This document shows positions 45,086 through 56,642 of a stretch of 64,000 bases of DNA, one piece after another (within the stretch, counting starts at the first letter, position 1; every line of letters starts with the position of its first letter). Below the pieces are notes generated by a model. That model did not search any database, had not been told where the DNA came from, and was given only the letters and a program-made list of their open reading frames with translations. The DNA is taken from positions 186,001 through 250,000 of the forward strand of contig NZ_AUBP01000002.1 of the NCBI RefSeq assembly GCF_000429305.1, given 5' to 3'. The position numbers were made by a program, and so were the translations under genes. This stretch comes from Desulfovibrio inopinatus DSM 10711 (GTDB lineage: Bacteria > Desulfobacterota > Desulfovibrionia > Desulfovibrionales > Desulfovibrionaceae).

Positions 45086-46135
45086 ATGGATTACATTTTA
45101 GAGAAAAGTACAGTTTTAGTCGTTGATGATACTCCGAGTAATATTGATGTTGTATCTGGTGTATTGTCTCGGCACTATAATGTCAAAGCTGCAACAAACG
45201 GAAAAAAAGCGCTTCTTGTTGCTGAAGCAATGCTTCCGGACGTCATTCTCCTTGATATTATGATGCCTGATATGGATGGCTATGAAGTGTGCTCGCAGCT
45301 GAAAAGAAATCCGAAGACAAAGAATATTCCAGTAATATTCGTCACGGCCATGAATGATATGACCGATGAAGCCCGCGGATTTGAACTGGGTGCGGTTGAT
45401 TATATTACAAAACCTATTAGTCCCCCAATTCTTTTGGCTCGCGTGAAGACGCATCTCCAATTGCATGATCAGAACAAGGTCTTAGAGCAAAAAGTACTTC
45501 AGCGCACGAAGGAACTTAATGAAAGCCGTTTGGAGATTATTCGCCGACTTGGTCTTGCAGCAGAGTATCGAGATAATGAAACAGGGATGCATGTCATTCG
45601 CATGAGCTATTATTGTTCCATTATTGCCCGCGCTATTGGCATGAGTGAAGAAGAGAGTGCTCTGATTCTGAATGCTGCTCCAATGCATGATGTTGGTAAG
45701 ATCGGTATCCCCGATAGTATTTTGCTCAAACCGGGCAAGCTTGATGTAAACGAACGGTCTATCATGATGCGCCATTGTGAGTTTGGGGCTAAAATTATTG
45801 GAGAGCATGACAATCCATTATTGCAGATGGCGCATGCTGTTGCTTTGTCGCATCATGAAAAATGGGATGGTTCAGGCTACCCTCGCAAACTTGAAGGGAA
45901 ATCGATTCCTCTTGTTGGTCGCATCGCGGCGGTTGCTGATGTATTTGATGCACTTATCAGTGCACGCCCATATAAGGCAGCGTGGCCTACGGACAAAGCG
46001 GTGGATTTGATCCGTCGTGAATCGGGCAAACATTTCGACCCCGAGCTTGTTGCCGTCTTTCTTGAGAGGTTTGATGCAATTCAAGAGGTTATGAAAAAGC
46101 ATGCTGACCCAGAAAATGCAATGCATGAAAGCTAA
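45086..46135 (+). CDS. Response regulator with HD-GYP phosphodiesterase domain
   Basis: 349 residues. The receiver domain has VLVVDDTPSNID, phospho-acceptor Asp in VILLDIMMPDMDGYE, and Lys in DYITKPISPP. A coiled-coil linker (~130-150) joins an HD-GYP domain with PMHDVGKIGIPD and ALSHHEKWDGSGYP, plus VADVFDAL. All metal and GYP residues are present, so it should hydrolyse c-di-GMP under phosphorylation control. The hybrid kinase at 46236 is 100 bp downstream and is a natural partner. Confidence 0.95.
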   Translation: MDYILEKSTVLVVDDTPSNIDVVSGVLSRHYNVKAATNGKKALLVAEAMLPDVILLDIMMPDMDGYEVCSQLKRNPKTKNIPVIFVTAMNDMTDEARGFELGAVDYITKPISPPILLARVKTHLQLHDQNKVLEQKVLQRTKELNESRLEIIRRLGLAAEYRDNETGMHVIRMSYYCSIIARAIGMSEEESALILNAAPMHDVGKIGIPDSILLKPGKLDVNERSIMMRHCEFGAKIIGEHDNPLLQMAHAVALSHHEKWDGSGYPRKLEGKSIPLVGRIAAVADVFDALISARPYKAAWPTDKAVDLIRRESGKHFDPELVAVFLERFDAIQEVMKKHADPENAMHES

Positions 46136-46235
46136 GGCATTTCTTCAGGAAAACCTTTCCAACATCTCTTTCAGTGGAGAGGAGTGTTTTTCATTGTTTC
46201 ATATAATCACTGTATGACGTATTACGAGGTTGCCA

Positions 46236-49200
46236 GTGAAACTGCGACACGTTGCTCTATTAGGTATATTGTCCATCGTTATCTTTTTAGCCATATGTCA
46301 GGTTGTTGCATCCGTATTCATTATTCGTGATGGTTTTCAAAGCATTGAAGATGATTCGATGTATTCTTCTTATGATACAGCGACTTCATATCTTTCACAA
46401 ATTCAAAATAATCTTGATGCGTTACTCATAGATTGGGCATATTGGGACGATACATATTATTTTTCTCAGAATGGTAATCAATTGTATATTGATTCAAATT
46501 TTGTCATGAATACATTTGTTGATCAAGATCTTTCTGCAATTGTTATCGAAGATAATGTTCATCATGTTATATATTCTAGAGCATTTGGAAGTAATATGAA
46601 AGACGACTTGAATCTTTCAGAAAGCCTGGTACGTCAGTCAAAGATTGATATAAGGCTTTCTCATGATGATGATGCGTTCAAGTATGGTCTCCTTGCCTTA
46701 AGCGATGGAGATATCGCCCTGGTTGCTAAACGATACATTCTTACAAGCGGAAAAACTGGACCGCCTGCAGGGACCATGCTGATGGTCAGAATGCTCAGCC
46801 CTCAAATGATTCAAAGGATGGGTGATGTCTTAGGCTTGCAACTGTCTTTGGAACCATTTCACCATGTTGCGCAATCAGGAGCGGGAGTCGGTGAAAACTC
46901 TGGTCGTGATTTTTCGATCCAGTATTCGCAAGACAAAATCATTGGCACCGGTCTTCTGCGCGATGTCAATGGCCAAGCCATTGCTCTTTTGCGGGTTGAA
47001 AAATCTCGGACGATTTCAACGTACGGTCAGTATATCATCAACTCGTACTTTGTATTTATGATGTGTGCATTATTTATTTCTGCAGTACTGACATATATAT
47101 TCCTTAAAAAGAAAATTTTAGATCGTATAGAATCATTAAGTACACAGGTCCGTGATATTGATGATGGAAAGAAGAATGATATCCAACTTCATTTTTTTGG
47201 GAAAGATGAAATTTATGATCTTGGAGTGAGTGTAAATGATATGTTGCGAAATATAGATATGACGCAGCAAAATATTATTTTGAAATCAAATGAAGTTGAA
47301 GATCATAAAAATTTCTTGCATCAATTGTTTAATTCTATTTCTGCTGGTGTTCTTATTATTGATCAAGAAACACGAGAGATTGTCGACATTAATGGATTTG
47401 CACTGAAGATAACGGGATTTTCTAAGGAAGACCTTCTTGGAAGAAAATGTCATAAGTTGACATGTCCTTCAGAAGAGAACAACTGCCCGATTCTTGACCT
47501 TAATGAACCGGAGGATATGTCAAAACGTACGTTGCTGACGAAAGATGGTTCAAAAATTCCTATTTTTAAGACGGTGACGCGCATTCATCGTGGCGATCGA
47601 AATTTATTGTTAGAGACATTTATAGATATTTCTGATGCAGAGAAAGCTCGTATTGAACTGGAAAAAGCGAAAAAAGCACTTGAAGAAACAGTTCAGGAGC
47701 GCACTGCTCATCTCCGCGGTATCATTGATACGGCCAATAATGGTATTATTGTAATAAATTCTCAGGGGCTTATCACTGAATTTAGTCCCGCTTCTGAAGA
47801 AATTTTCGGATATACGAAAGAAGAGCTTATTGGACGAAGCATCAATATACTCATGCCTGAACCATATAGTAAAGAGCATAACCAGTACATTAAGAATTAT
47901 CTTGCAGGAGGGCCGCCGAAAGTTATTGGGAAGCAGCAGGTGGTACCGGCAAAGCGCAAAAGTGGTGAAATCTTTCCCATGGAAATTGCGTTGAATACCG
48001 CAATCGTCAATGAAAATCCCATTTTTGTTGCCGTGTTACGTGATGTGACCGACCGGAAGAAAATGGAAGATGCATTAGCCAATGAGCGGCAACGCCTTCA
48101 ATTGATTTTGGATACGAGTCCTGTTGGGGTGGGCATATCAGTCGATGGCATTGTACAGTACGCTAACACCAGTCTGACACGCATGGGATTGCGGGTTGGA
48201 GAAAAAGTCGCAACGGCCTATGTGCATCCTGAAGAACGTACAGAAACTCTTGCAATGTTAGGGAAAGAGGGCGTAGCAAAAAATGTAGAAACCCAGCTCT
48301 ACGATTCAAATGGTGACATTATAGATGTTATCCTTTCATATTATCATTTTGAATACATGGAAGAAGAGGCCATCCTCTCGTGGGTCATCGACATTACGGC
48401 ACGCAAGGCAATGGAAGACGAGATTCGCAAGAGCCAGGAAAAGTATCAACGATTGGTGGAAGAACTTGGTGGGAAGTTTGTCATTTTCAGCCACAAGGCG
48501 GATGGAGAATTCATTTTTGTCAGCGAAGGAGCTACGACTGTATTTGGAATGTCTAAAGAAGCGTTGCTCGGACAAAAGTTGCATACGGCCATCCAGTGGC
48601 TTCCCGGAGAGGTCGAGCGAGGTGCAAAGCTTATCCAACAGATGCTTCACGACAAGACAAGTTTTCAGCAGTTTGAGATGGCGTATATCCATCATGATGG
48701 AAGCCACCGCTATGTCCTTATCTCTGAACATCCCGTTCTTGATCAGCAGGGAAATCTTCTTTCCATAGACGGAATTGCAGAAGATATCACTGTGCGCAAA
48801 GAAGCGGAAAAAGCCTTGGCTGAAGCCAAAGAGCAGGCCGAAGAAGCGACACGCGCCAAATCCGATTTTCTGGCGAATATGTCGCATGAAATACGTACAC
48901 CCATGAACGCAATTATTGGCCTTTCTCATTTAGTTTTGCAAACATCACTTGATGACAAACAACGAGCGTATATCGAAAAAGTCTATCTGTCAGCGGACAA
49001 TTTGTTGGGTATTCTCAACGACATCCTCGATTTTTCCAAGATAGAAGCCGGCAAACTTGAGATGGAATATATTGATTTCCATCTCGAAGAAGTCTTTGAA
49101 AATTTATCCAGTGTGGTTGGCTGGAAAGCTCAGGAAGCTGGTTTAGAAGTCTTATACGATATATCTCCAAATATGCCGACGGCTTTGGTCGGTGATCCGT

Positions 49201-51056
49201 TACGTTTAGGACAGATATTGATCAACTTAGGAAACAATGCGGTCAAATTTACGGCACAAGGGGAAGTGATCATTGCTGTCCGTGTGGAGGAAGAAACTGC
49301 ATCTGACGTCATGCTCCATTTCTTGGTCAGAGATACAGGGATTGGACTGACCCAAGCGCAAATCAAGAAGCTCTTTCGAGATTTCAGCCAAGCCGACTCC
49401 TCAACGACGCGAAAGTATGGCGGTGCCGGCCTGGGGTTAGCCATTTCCAAAAGATTGACTGAAATGATGGGGGGGCAAATATGGGTTGAAAGCGATCCTG
49501 GCATTGGCAGCACATTCCATTTTACCGCTCGTTTTCTCAAACAGGATCAAGATGTCATGTGGTATAGTCAGCAACTGGCTGACCAAAATCTTCATATTCT
49601 CGTCGTGGATGACAACGAATACGCACGTTCAATTTTTTCCGAAATGATGACGGCGTTTGGCTTTAGTGTGGATAGTGTTGATACAATCGATTCCGCATTG
49701 GAATTTCTTGAAGCACAGCGCCGTACACGAAACTACGATTTTGCCATCATTGATTGGGATATGCCGGGACTGAATGGGAGAGAATTCTGTCGTACACTGC
49801 AGAATTACTCCGACATTCACAATATCCCTCTGATGATTCTTGTTACTTCTTACCGAGGGGACGGACTTCAGGAGGAAATTGGCGCATTTCCTTTCATTAC
49901 GGCGGTATTGAATAAACCGGTGATGCCTTCAACGATCTTTGACGCCATGGTGGAAGCAAGAGGTGGTGTGATCGACCGGAAACGTCGGGATGCGTTGCGA
50001 CAAGGTGTGATGGGAGACGTTATTGCACGTCTGAAGGGGAGTCGCATTTTGCTCGTCGAAGACAATGAAATTAACCAGGACGTGGCGCTTGAGTTGATGG
50101 AAAGCCATGGGATTTCTGTCCGTGTAGCGCAAAATGGTCAAGTTGCGCTGGATATGCTCGGAAGCGAATGTTTTGATGCGGTGCTTATGGATTGTCAGAT
50201 GCCGGTTATGGACGGATATACGGCAACCCGAAAAATTCGTGAACAGGAACAGTTTAAAACGTTGCCTATTATTGCCATGACGGCCAATGTTATGGTTGGA
50301 GATCGGGAACGGTCGCTCGAAGCTGGTATGAATGATCACATCGGCAAGCCTATTAAAGTCTTGGAACTCTTTCAGACTTTAGGAAAGTGGGTTCATCGCA
50401 TATGCCCTGATGTTGGTTCTCTTGCAGCACAACGTATTGAGACAAAAGCATTGATGGATTTTGCAGATATTCCTGGGCTTGATGTTGAGCTTGGTCTGGA
50501 TACCATTTTAGGGGATACCGCATTGTATCGAAAGCTTTTGGTGAAATTCTATAATGAGTATAAGGATTTTGAACATCTTTTTCGAGAGGAGTGGCAGTCT
50601 TCCGACACCATGGCTGCAGTACGGTGTGCACATACGTTGAAAGGAGTCTCAAGCCAGATTGGTGCAACAGATGTGCCTCAAGCGGCTTTAGAGCTGGAAC
50701 TTGCCTGTCAGAATATGCGCTCCGCTGCGGAAATAGAAAAAAAGTTACGTAAGGTGGTCGCTACATTGGAGCCCATGTTCACGGAGTTGAGGAAAATGAT
50801 CAAGGGGTGGCGAACAGATTCTGCCTCCACGCTCGCTGTAGCGGATCCTTTTCCAGATGGCCTGCAACACTTGCTTCAGCAACTCCAACGTTTGCTCAAA
50901 GAATCGGATACAGCCGCAGTGACCGTGTTGGATGAAATCCAGCGCAATCCGGAGTATGAACCGTGGAGAGAAGCACTTGGGCGAGTCTCCAAGTCACTGG
51001 CCAATTATGAATTTGAGGATGCTTTGGAAGAATTGACCATGTTAGGTATTGAGTAG
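46236..51056 (+). CDS. CHASE4-PAS hybrid sensor kinase with two receivers and HPt
   Basis: 1606 residues from GTG 46236, which has GAGG well placed; TTG 46230 is the alternative. Order: TM, CHASE4 periplasmic sensor ([11 protein letters not shown]), second TM near 270-295, HAMP, four PAS domains (~350-860), HisKA with His in [12 protein letters not shown] (~881), and HATPase ([18 protein letters not shown]). Receiver 1 follows ([20 protein letters not shown]), then receiver 2 ([21 protein letters not shown]), and HPt with His in [13 protein letters not shown] (~1464). A full phosphorelay in one chain. It probably drives the HD-GYP regulator upstream. Confidence 0.95.
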   Translation: MKLRHVALLGILSIVIFLAICQVVASVFIIRDGFQSIEDDSMYSSYDTATSYLSQIQNNLDALLIDWAYWDDTYYFSQNGNQLYIDSNFVMNTFVDQDLSAIVIEDNVHHVIYSRAFGSNMKDDLNLSESLVRQSKIDIRLSHDDDAFKYGLLALSDGDIALVAKRYILTSGKTGPPAGTMLMVRMLSPQMIQRMGDVLGLQLSLEPFHHVAQSGAGVGENSGRDFSIQYSQDKIIGTGLLRDVNGQAIALLRVEKSRTISTYGQYIINSYFVFMMCALFISAVLTYIFLKKKILDRIESLSTQVRDIDDGKKNDIQLHFFGKDEIYDLGVSVNDMLRNIDMTQQNIILKSNEVEDHKNFLHQLFNSISAGVLIIDQETREIVDINGFALKITGFSKEDLLGRKCHKLTCPSEENNCPILDLNEPEDMSKRTLLTKDGSKIPIFKTVTRIHRGDRNLLLETFIDISDAEKARIELEKAKKALEETVQERTAHLRGIIDTANNGIIVINSQGLITEFSPASEEIFGYTKEELIGRSINILMPEPYSKEHNQYIKNYLAGGPPKVIGKQQVVPAKRKSGEIFPMEIALNTAIVNENPIFVAVLRDVTDRKKMEDALANERQRLQLILDTSPVGVGISVDGIVQYANTSLTRMGLRVGEKVATAYVHPEERTETLAMLGKEGVAKNVETQLYDSNGDIIDVILSYYHFEYMEEEAILSWVIDITARKAMEDEIRKSQEKYQRLVEELGGKFVIFSHKADGEFIFVSEGATTVFGMSKEALLGQKLHTAIQWLPGEVERGAKLIQQMLHDKTSFQQFEMAYIHHDGSHRYVLISEHPVLDQQGNLLSIDGIAEDITVRKEAEKALAEAKEQAEEATRAKSDFLANMSHEIRTPMNAIIGLSHLVLQTSLDDKQRAYIEKVYLSADNLLGILNDILDFSKIEAGKLEMEYIDFHLEEVFENLSSVVGWKAQEAGLEVLYDISPNMPTALVGDPLRLGQILINLGNNAVKFTAQGEVIIAVRVEEETASDVMLHFLVRDTGIGLTQAQIKKLFRDFSQADSSTTRKYGGAGLGLAISKRLTEMMGGQIWVESDPGIGSTFHFTARFLKQDQDVMWYSQQLADQNLHILVVDDNEYARSIFSEMMTAFGFSVDSVDTIDSALEFLEAQRRTRNYDFAIIDWDMPGLNGREFCRTLQNYSDIHNIPLMILVTSYRGDGLQEEIGAFPFITAVLNKPVMPSTIFDAMVEARGGVIDRKRRDALRQGVMGDVIARLKGSRILLVEDNEINQDVALELMESHGISVRVAQNGQVALDMLGSECFDAVLMDCQMPVMDGYTATRKIREQEQFKTLPIIAMTANVMVGDRERSLEAGMNDHIGKPIKVLELFQTLGKWVHRICPDVGSLAAQRIETKALMDFADIPGLDVELGLDTILGDTALYRKLLVKFYNEYKDFEHLFREEWQSSDTMAAVRCAHTLKGVSSQIGATDVPQAALELELACQNMRSAAEIEKKLRKVVATLEPMFTELRKMIKGWRTDSASTLAVADPFPDGLQHLLQQLQRLLKESDTAAVTVLDEIQRNPEYEPWREALGRVSKSLANYEFEDALEELTMLGIE

Positions 51057-51091
51057 CCCCTTGCGTTCATGGATTTTGGTGTTGGCATGGG

Positions 51092-51880
51092 CTATGGCAA
51101 AGCGCCGACTTGCTCCAAGGCTGCATTGTTGATCGTCATGCGCGCCGCGGCTTGGGCGGAGGAGGGCATATCAATACGCGTTGCGAAAAACCATGGGTGC
51201 CCGGTGTTTTCCAACCAGCCAACAAACCATCCTGTCTGTTGAGCCCAGCCTGTTTTACCGCGCAGGATTGTCGTCTCAGTGTGTTCTTTTTCCAGACATT
51301 GTTTGACAATGTCCATATTCCGTTTGGAGAACGGGAGCGCATCGTCATAGAGTTTTTTGAGAAAAGGGATTTGCTGTACTGGAGATATGCGGAGTTCTCC
51401 ATCTAACCAAAACGAATCGATATCCCCGCCAATATTGTGGTTGCCATAATCGGCGCGATCCACATATTCCTGCATGCGTTCGGGACCGATTTTTCGGGCA
51501 AATCCTTGGAATACCCACACGGTGGAATTGGCAATGGCGCTTTTGAGTGTCTGGTCTTTGTTCCATGCTGCGACATTCCGTTTCTTCCCATCCCATGGGA
51601 TAACGGCATTTTCATCGGCTATGACACCGGTTTCAAGCGCGATCAATGCATGCAGGATTTTAAAGGTCGATGCTGGTATCGCCCCAGTGTTTGCCAGCGT
51701 AGAATCCGAAGTGACACACTTTCCCGAAGGTTCTTCAACGATGACGACTCCTGTCACTCCAGCGTCTTCGATGACCTTCTGCAATTGTTCATCTTGTTGC
51801 ATCTCGAAAGCCAGTAGGCCAGAAACACCACAACAGAGCTGGACAATGAGCATGAATATGACGGAAAGGCATATTCTCAT
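51092..51880 (-). CDS. Class D (OXA-type) beta-lactamase
   Basis: 262 residues from ATG 51880, with AGAGGA upstream. A Sec signal peptide (ICLSVIFMLIVQLCCGVSGLLA) is followed by the class D motifs: PASTFKILHAL with the active-site Ser and Lys, SAIANSTVWVFQ (SxV), ADYGNHNIGG (YGN), and RGKTGWA (KTG). It should hydrolyse penicillins in the periplasm. It lies alone between two hybrid kinases without integron, IS or resistance-gene neighbours, so it looks like an intrinsic chromosomal gene. Confidence 0.93.
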   Translation of the reverse strand: MRICLSVIFMLIVQLCCGVSGLLAFEMQQDEQLQKVIEDAGVTGVVIVEEPSGKCVTSDSTLANTGAIPASTFKILHALIALETGVIADENAVIPWDGKKRNVAAWNKDQTLKSAIANSTVWVFQGFARKIGPERMQEYVDRADYGNHNIGGDIDSFWLDGELRISPVQQIPFLKKLYDDALPFSKRNMDIVKQCLEKEHTETTILRGKTGWAQQTGWFVGWLENTGHPWFFATRIDMPSSAQAAARMTINNAALEQVGALP

Positions 51881-51969
51881 GAGTATGGTCCTCTTGTGAA
51901 ATTATTGGATCGACGACATGTGGATGCTAACGGTTCTGCTGTTGCGTCAATATGCTCTTTGTCCAAACG

Positions 51970-54900
51970 TCAGGCCGCATGGTATGCTGTTTCTATTGCG
52001 GCGCACATTGCTTCCAGCTCGACTGGTTTAATGAGATAGGCATTCATTCCTGCTTTGAGGAACGTTTTTTTGTCGCCAGGCATGGCACATGCGGTGAGCG
52101 CGATGATCGGTATATTGGATTTTTCCTGTCCTGCCTGTCCTTGACGAATAGCTTGAGTCGCTTCAATGCCATCCATAACGGGCATTTGTACATCCATAAG
52201 AATCACATCGATATCGTGTGTTTTAAGCCTTTCGAGCGCTTCCTTTCCATCCTTGGCTGTGGTGACGGTATATCCACATGATTCAAGAAGATGGCTTGTG
52301 GCGGTTGTATTGATGTCATCGTCTTCGACCAGCAGCACCTTCGCAAACGTTGGAGGGGCAATGACAGGAGGACATGAAAAGGGAAATGGGGAATTCTCCG
52401 ATTGGGGAGCGATACATTCATGCGATTCTGCCGGGGGCAAGGGGATAGAAAAATGAACAGTTGTGCCAACATTGACTTCACTTATAATCACAAGTGTGCC
52501 GTTCATCAGCTTGATGAGTTGCTTGCAAATGGTCAACCCCAATCCTGCACCTTGAAAATCACGTTTAAATCCTCCGCTGACTTGGGAGAAGGGCTGAAAG
52601 AGCATGGTAATTTTGTCGTCCGGAATGCCAATCCCTGTATCTGTAACGGAAAAATGGATATGTTGAGTTGCTGAAGACGGACCACGCAGGGGGTAGACCT
52701 CCAGATGAACTTCTCCTGATTTGGTAAATTTGAAGGCATTTCCAAGGAGGTTGTTCAGTACCTGCGTAAGTCGCAGAGGGTCGCCGATGACCTTCGCCGG
52801 CGTCTGGGGATCAATGACGCAAGTGAGATAAAGGCCAGTTTGTTTGGCGCTGATTTCAAAAAGTGCACATGCCTGTTGGATCGTTTGGCCAAGATCAAAT
52901 TCGATGGATTGAAGGTTGATTCTATTCGCTTCAATGCGAGAAATATCCAAGATGTCGGAAAGCAAGTGATGGAGACGCTTCGATGACTGGATAGCCATTT
53001 CGACAAATTTCCGCTGCTTTTCATCGACATTGCTGGTGCTGAGGACTTGGAGCATGCCGAGTATCCCGTTGAGCGGCGTGCGAATCTCATGGCTCATGTT
53101 GGCCAAAAATTCAGATTTGACCTGATTGGCCTTTTCAGCCTGTTCTTTTGCCCGCAGCAATGTTTCTTCGTAGCTTTTGAGTTCCGTCACATCAGCGACC
53201 TGAGACAAAATGGAGATCATGTTGCCTTCTGCATCGAGCAACGATGAGTTGTACCACTGGCAATGAACAATGGTTTTATCTTTACGGTAGTTTCGATTTT
53301 TGATCGTGTTGAAGGGGATTTTACCTTCAAATAATTGTGTAATGTTTTGTCCGACAACGTCTTGGTCTTCGGGATAGACAAGCTCAAAATCGGTCCAATT
53401 TTTTCCGACAACTTCTTCTTCTTTCCAGCCGAAAATATGTTCCGCCTGCTTCGACCATGTTTTGATATGAGTTCCATTCTTCCATTCAATGACGGCCAAA
53501 GGAGAGTTTTCCATATGAAAGGAGAGTCTCTTGTGTGCTTCGGCAAGTTGTTGCTCCGTCTGTCTGCTCTCCGTCACATTGGCGTTGTTGCCGATCATAT
53601 ATGCCGGTTTACCATCGGAACTCCACTCGACGATCTTTCCGGATGATTCAATCCAGATGTATTCCCCATTGCTGTGCCGCATACGAAATTCGTTTCTGTA
53701 ATAGGGAGAGCGCTGTTCAATATATGCGTTAAAATGTTTGATCGCACTGTCTTTATCGTCGGGATGGAGAAGCTCGGTTTGAGCCGGAAATGCCGGGGGA
53801 AGTTCTGAAGGAAGATAACCCAGCATGGTTGCATATTTGGAACTATATGTTCCTGTCATATTGGTGAGGTCGAGTTCCCATATCGCATCGGTCGTCGCGT
53901 CAAGGACGCGTTCAAGGTGGATTTTGATGGATTCGAGTTCTTTCCTGACATTGACCTGCTCAGTGATATCCAAAGACAAAGAAAGTACACACGACTCATC
54001 CTGGTCGCCGTATGCAATGGGAGTCAACGAATTCCGGAACCACATATCATGCGATGCCATGGTCACCATGGTTTCTTGAATTGAGGATACCTTGCCTTGA
54101 GCGACTTCTCGATATTTTGCAATGAGGTATTCTGCTTGATCGGCCGGGACAAATTCACGAATGTTTTTACCAATGACTTGTGCAGGGTCGGGAAGTCCGC
54201 AGAGGTTTGTGGCTGCTCTCGGATTGGCAAAGCGGAAGGTTCCATCGGCGGAAATCACGGAGAGTGTTTCTTGGAGAGAACTTACGACTTGACGGTATCG
54301 TTCTTCACTTGCCGTGAGCTTGTCTTCGAATGTCTTGCGCCGTGTGGTGTCGAGAATTGAGCCGAAAAGGCTAACGACCTTACCATCTTCATCGGTTTCG
54401 ACAACACCGCGAGCAAGGAGATGGATAACCGTTCCATTCGAGAGTGTTCTTGAGAGCTCCAATTCATATGGTTCTGCCTTTTCCAACGCGCGAGTAACCA
54501 TGTTGTCCAAGCGTTCTGCACTTTCAGGGTGGAAAAGGGCGAGTTGTCCTCTGTAGCTTGAGGGAACATATTCCGGATCAATTCCAAAAATAGCATAGAG
54601 ATTTTCCGACCAGGTGATGGTATCGCTTTTGGGGTCCCATTCCCAATCACCGAGACCCCCGACGCGTTGTGCTTCATTAAGCCGAAAATTTGCTCGTGCG
54701 AGCATCCGTCGAACATTTCTGAGACGAATTGTATAAATCGCAAGAAATGTGCAGAAAAGGATGAGCATGGCCGTAAAAATAAGAACGATAAAAAGAACGG
54801 TCTTGTACTCCTCCCAAATAGTATGCGGGCGATTAAGGAAGATTGTGTCCGAAGGAAGTAAAGACGGGTCGATGTCGAATCGATCAAGGACGGCATAATC

Positions 54901-55830
54901 GAAGAAATAACGATTGGCTTTGTCCCCTTCGATAACAGGATGCTCTTTAGCCGGAATGTCGTGTAAAATGTCGAGGGCAAGCTGTGCGGCAAGTTTACCT
55001 TGTTCGAATTGAGAGATAACTTTGCCTCCGATCAGTCCGCGATTGATACCGTGCTCCCAGAGATGAAAAGTTGGTACCGGTGCGTGAGAAACTATCCAAT
55101 CGAGGCTTTCTTCAAAGGATTTTGTTACTCCGTTCTTATCTCGATAGGCTGAGAGCAGCAGGAGTGCATCGCTCATTTTGAGGGCACGAAGACGTTCTCC
55201 AAATTCGTCCCACGTCAGGTCTTGGAGAGAAAGCATTTCAAGTAAGGTGTTCGGGTGCGAATGTCGCAACTGTTTGTAGGCGATCAGATCGGCCTGCCCA
55301 CTTGGGGTGGAGTCTACAATGGCATAGATCGTCTTCAATTTTGGTTGCAAGCTGAGCATGGTGTTAATGGTGTCCTTCATGGAGACTGCTTCGATCACTC
55401 CAGTGATGTTTTCTGCTCCACTCAAGGAAAGGGCAAGCTTTTGGTTGTTGACTCCACAGAATACAAGAGGAGTATGGGGAAAGAGCTCTTCGCGATGTTG
55501 GAGGACAAATTGCAAAGCGTTATCATCTGCAGTGAGAATTACATCATATGCTTCTATTTGCTTTAATTTATGACGCAAGAGTGAGTAAAATACGTTGAAG
55601 TCCGTCTCCGTAAAAAAACGTTTGCTGTCCATGAATTCAACGTCGAGAGCGATCCCAGCGGGACGAAAAACAGACTGAATCCCTTCCATTTGCTTAAAAA
55701 AAGTTGGAAATCCAGGGTGGTATGAACTGATTAAGAGTGCTTGTTTCTCCGATGCGTTTGCTGAAAAAGCAAGGAGAATGAAAAGTATAACGTTGGAAAT
55801 TATCAGAAGGTACTTTTGATGCACAGGCAT
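51970..55830 (-). CDS. Hybrid sensor kinase with ABC substrate-binding-like sensor
   Basis: 1286 residues from ATG 55830 (MPVHQKYLLIISNV). A signal or TM helix leads to a ~300-residue periplasmic domain of the ABC_sub_bind type (KQALLISSYHPGFPTFFKQM, VILTADDNALQF, TPLVFCGVNNQKL). A TM follows near residues 340-365. Four PAS domains follow (GGLGDWEWDPKSDTITW and others), then HisKA with His in [12 protein letters not shown] (~913), HATPase (DTGIGIPDD, GAGLGLTIC), and one receiver (VLLVEDDDINTT, ILMDVQMPVMDG). No HPt domain is visible, so an external one is needed. The ligand may be a small solute. It lies 90 bp upstream of the beta-lactamase on the same strand. Confidence 0.93.
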   Translation of the reverse strand: MPVHQKYLLIISNVILFILLAFSANASEKQALLISSYHPGFPTFFKQMEGIQSVFRPAGIALDVEFMDSKRFFTETDFNVFYSLLRHKLKQIEAYDVILTADDNALQFVLQHREELFPHTPLVFCGVNNQKLALSLSGAENITGVIEAVSMKDTINTMLSLQPKLKTIYAIVDSTPSGQADLIAYKQLRHSHPNTLLEMLSLQDLTWDEFGERLRALKMSDALLLLSAYRDKNGVTKSFEESLDWIVSHAPVPTFHLWEHGINRGLIGGKVISQFEQGKLAAQLALDILHDIPAKEHPVIEGDKANRYFFDYAVLDRFDIDPSLLPSDTIFLNRPHTIWEEYKTVLFIVLIFTAMLILFCTFLAIYTIRLRNVRRMLARANFRLNEAQRVGGLGDWEWDPKSDTITWSENLYAIFGIDPEYVPSSYRGQLALFHPESAERLDNMVTRALEKAEPYELELSRTLSNGTVIHLLARGVVETDEDGKVVSLFGSILDTTRRKTFEDKLTASEERYRQVVSSLQETLSVISADGTFRFANPRAATNLCGLPDPAQVIGKNIREFVPADQAEYLIAKYREVAQGKVSSIQETMVTMASHDMWFRNSLTPIAYGDQDESCVLSLSLDITEQVNVRKELESIKIHLERVLDATTDAIWELDLTNMTGTYSSKYATMLGYLPSELPPAFPAQTELLHPDDKDSAIKHFNAYIEQRSPYYRNEFRMRHSNGEYIWIESSGKIVEWSSDGKPAYMIGNNANVTESRQTEQQLAEAHKRLSFHMENSPLAVIEWKNGTHIKTWSKQAEHIFGWKEEEVVGKNWTDFELVYPEDQDVVGQNITQLFEGKIPFNTIKNRNYRKDKTIVHCQWYNSSLLDAEGNMISILSQVADVTELKSYEETLLRAKEQAEKANQVKSEFLANMSHEIRTPLNGILGMLQVLSTSNVDEKQRKFVEMAIQSSKRLHHLLSDILDISRIEANRINLQSIEFDLGQTIQQACALFEISAKQTGLYLTCVIDPQTPAKVIGDPLRLTQVLNNLLGNAFKFTKSGEVHLEVYPLRGPSSATQHIHFSVTDTGIGIPDDKITMLFQPFSQVSGGFKRDFQGAGLGLTICKQLIKLMNGTLVIISEVNVGTTVHFSIPLPPAESHECIAPQSENSPFPFSCPPVIAPPTFAKVLLVEDDDINTTATSHLLESCGYTVTTAKDGKEALERLKTHDIDVILMDVQMPVMDGIEATQAIRQGQAGQEKSNIPIIALTACAMPGDKKTFLKAGMNAYLIKPVELEAMCAAIETAYHAA

Positions 55831-56642
55831 TGTTATACTCTTTGCGTCTTTTGTATTTTTCAATGGAAAGAGATTTAGAGTCACTTCCTCTTCAGAGAGA
55901 TGGTCTTATTGATATCTTTTTACATAACAAGAGTATTGCACTTTGTACAATCATTGTGCTTGTCGGAGGCAGGATGGAGCATAGAAACGGAAGAAGAACA
56001 CGGATTGGAAATTGGATCTCAGATACAAATTGTTACCGAGAGATGTTGCTAACATTCTGAAACCATTTATTGGTTGTGGAGTGTTGTTCTCTTTTTACGT
56101 AGTGCCAGTGCATGGAGCAGATTCCAGGGAACACCGCCTTGAACGAATTTCGAGAATGAGAGCATTCCACGGCGCAACGAGGGCGTAACCAAGTCGGGTG
56201 CATTTCAACATTATTCCTCATATTTTTCGAATTATATTGAATCTATGCGATTTGTTAGCTTCTTTTTGCTGACAGAGCTGGTATATCCTATTGTTTGGGG
56301 CTATCGTTATACTGAGCCAGACACCCGAAATTGCTTTACTCGTCAGGGGGAGAGCTGGATGATCCACCATACGCACAACCGACGAGGTGCAAGTCACGCT
56401 CGACAGTCTCTCCTTCCCGGGTATACTCTGTTATTTCAATGTATTGATCCATTTTGGTATCCTCTCGGCGGCTCTTTCAAACAAATCTTCTGCTCCTGGT
56501 CTCTTTGCTAAGGGAAATTCGGGAAGACCGCTCTCTTACGAAAAATTTGTTATCGACTGTGTAACCTCTTTGAACTTATTGTCTACTCCATTTGTAGAAG
56601 TTGACGTAGAGTCAACCTCAATAAATATAAGGACACCGCCCT
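55831..56642. other. Intergenic region before the second YcaO locus
   Basis: About 810 bp between divergent genes. The ORFs 55830-56060, 56245-56511 and 56387-56671 lack ribosome sites and protein-like composition. Promoters for the kinase and the radical SAM operon are expected here. Nothing specific was identified. Confidence 0.4.

Noticed and set aside
51092-51880. Acquired resistance cassette
   Set aside because: No integron site, insertion sequence or other resistance gene surrounds the beta-lactamase.
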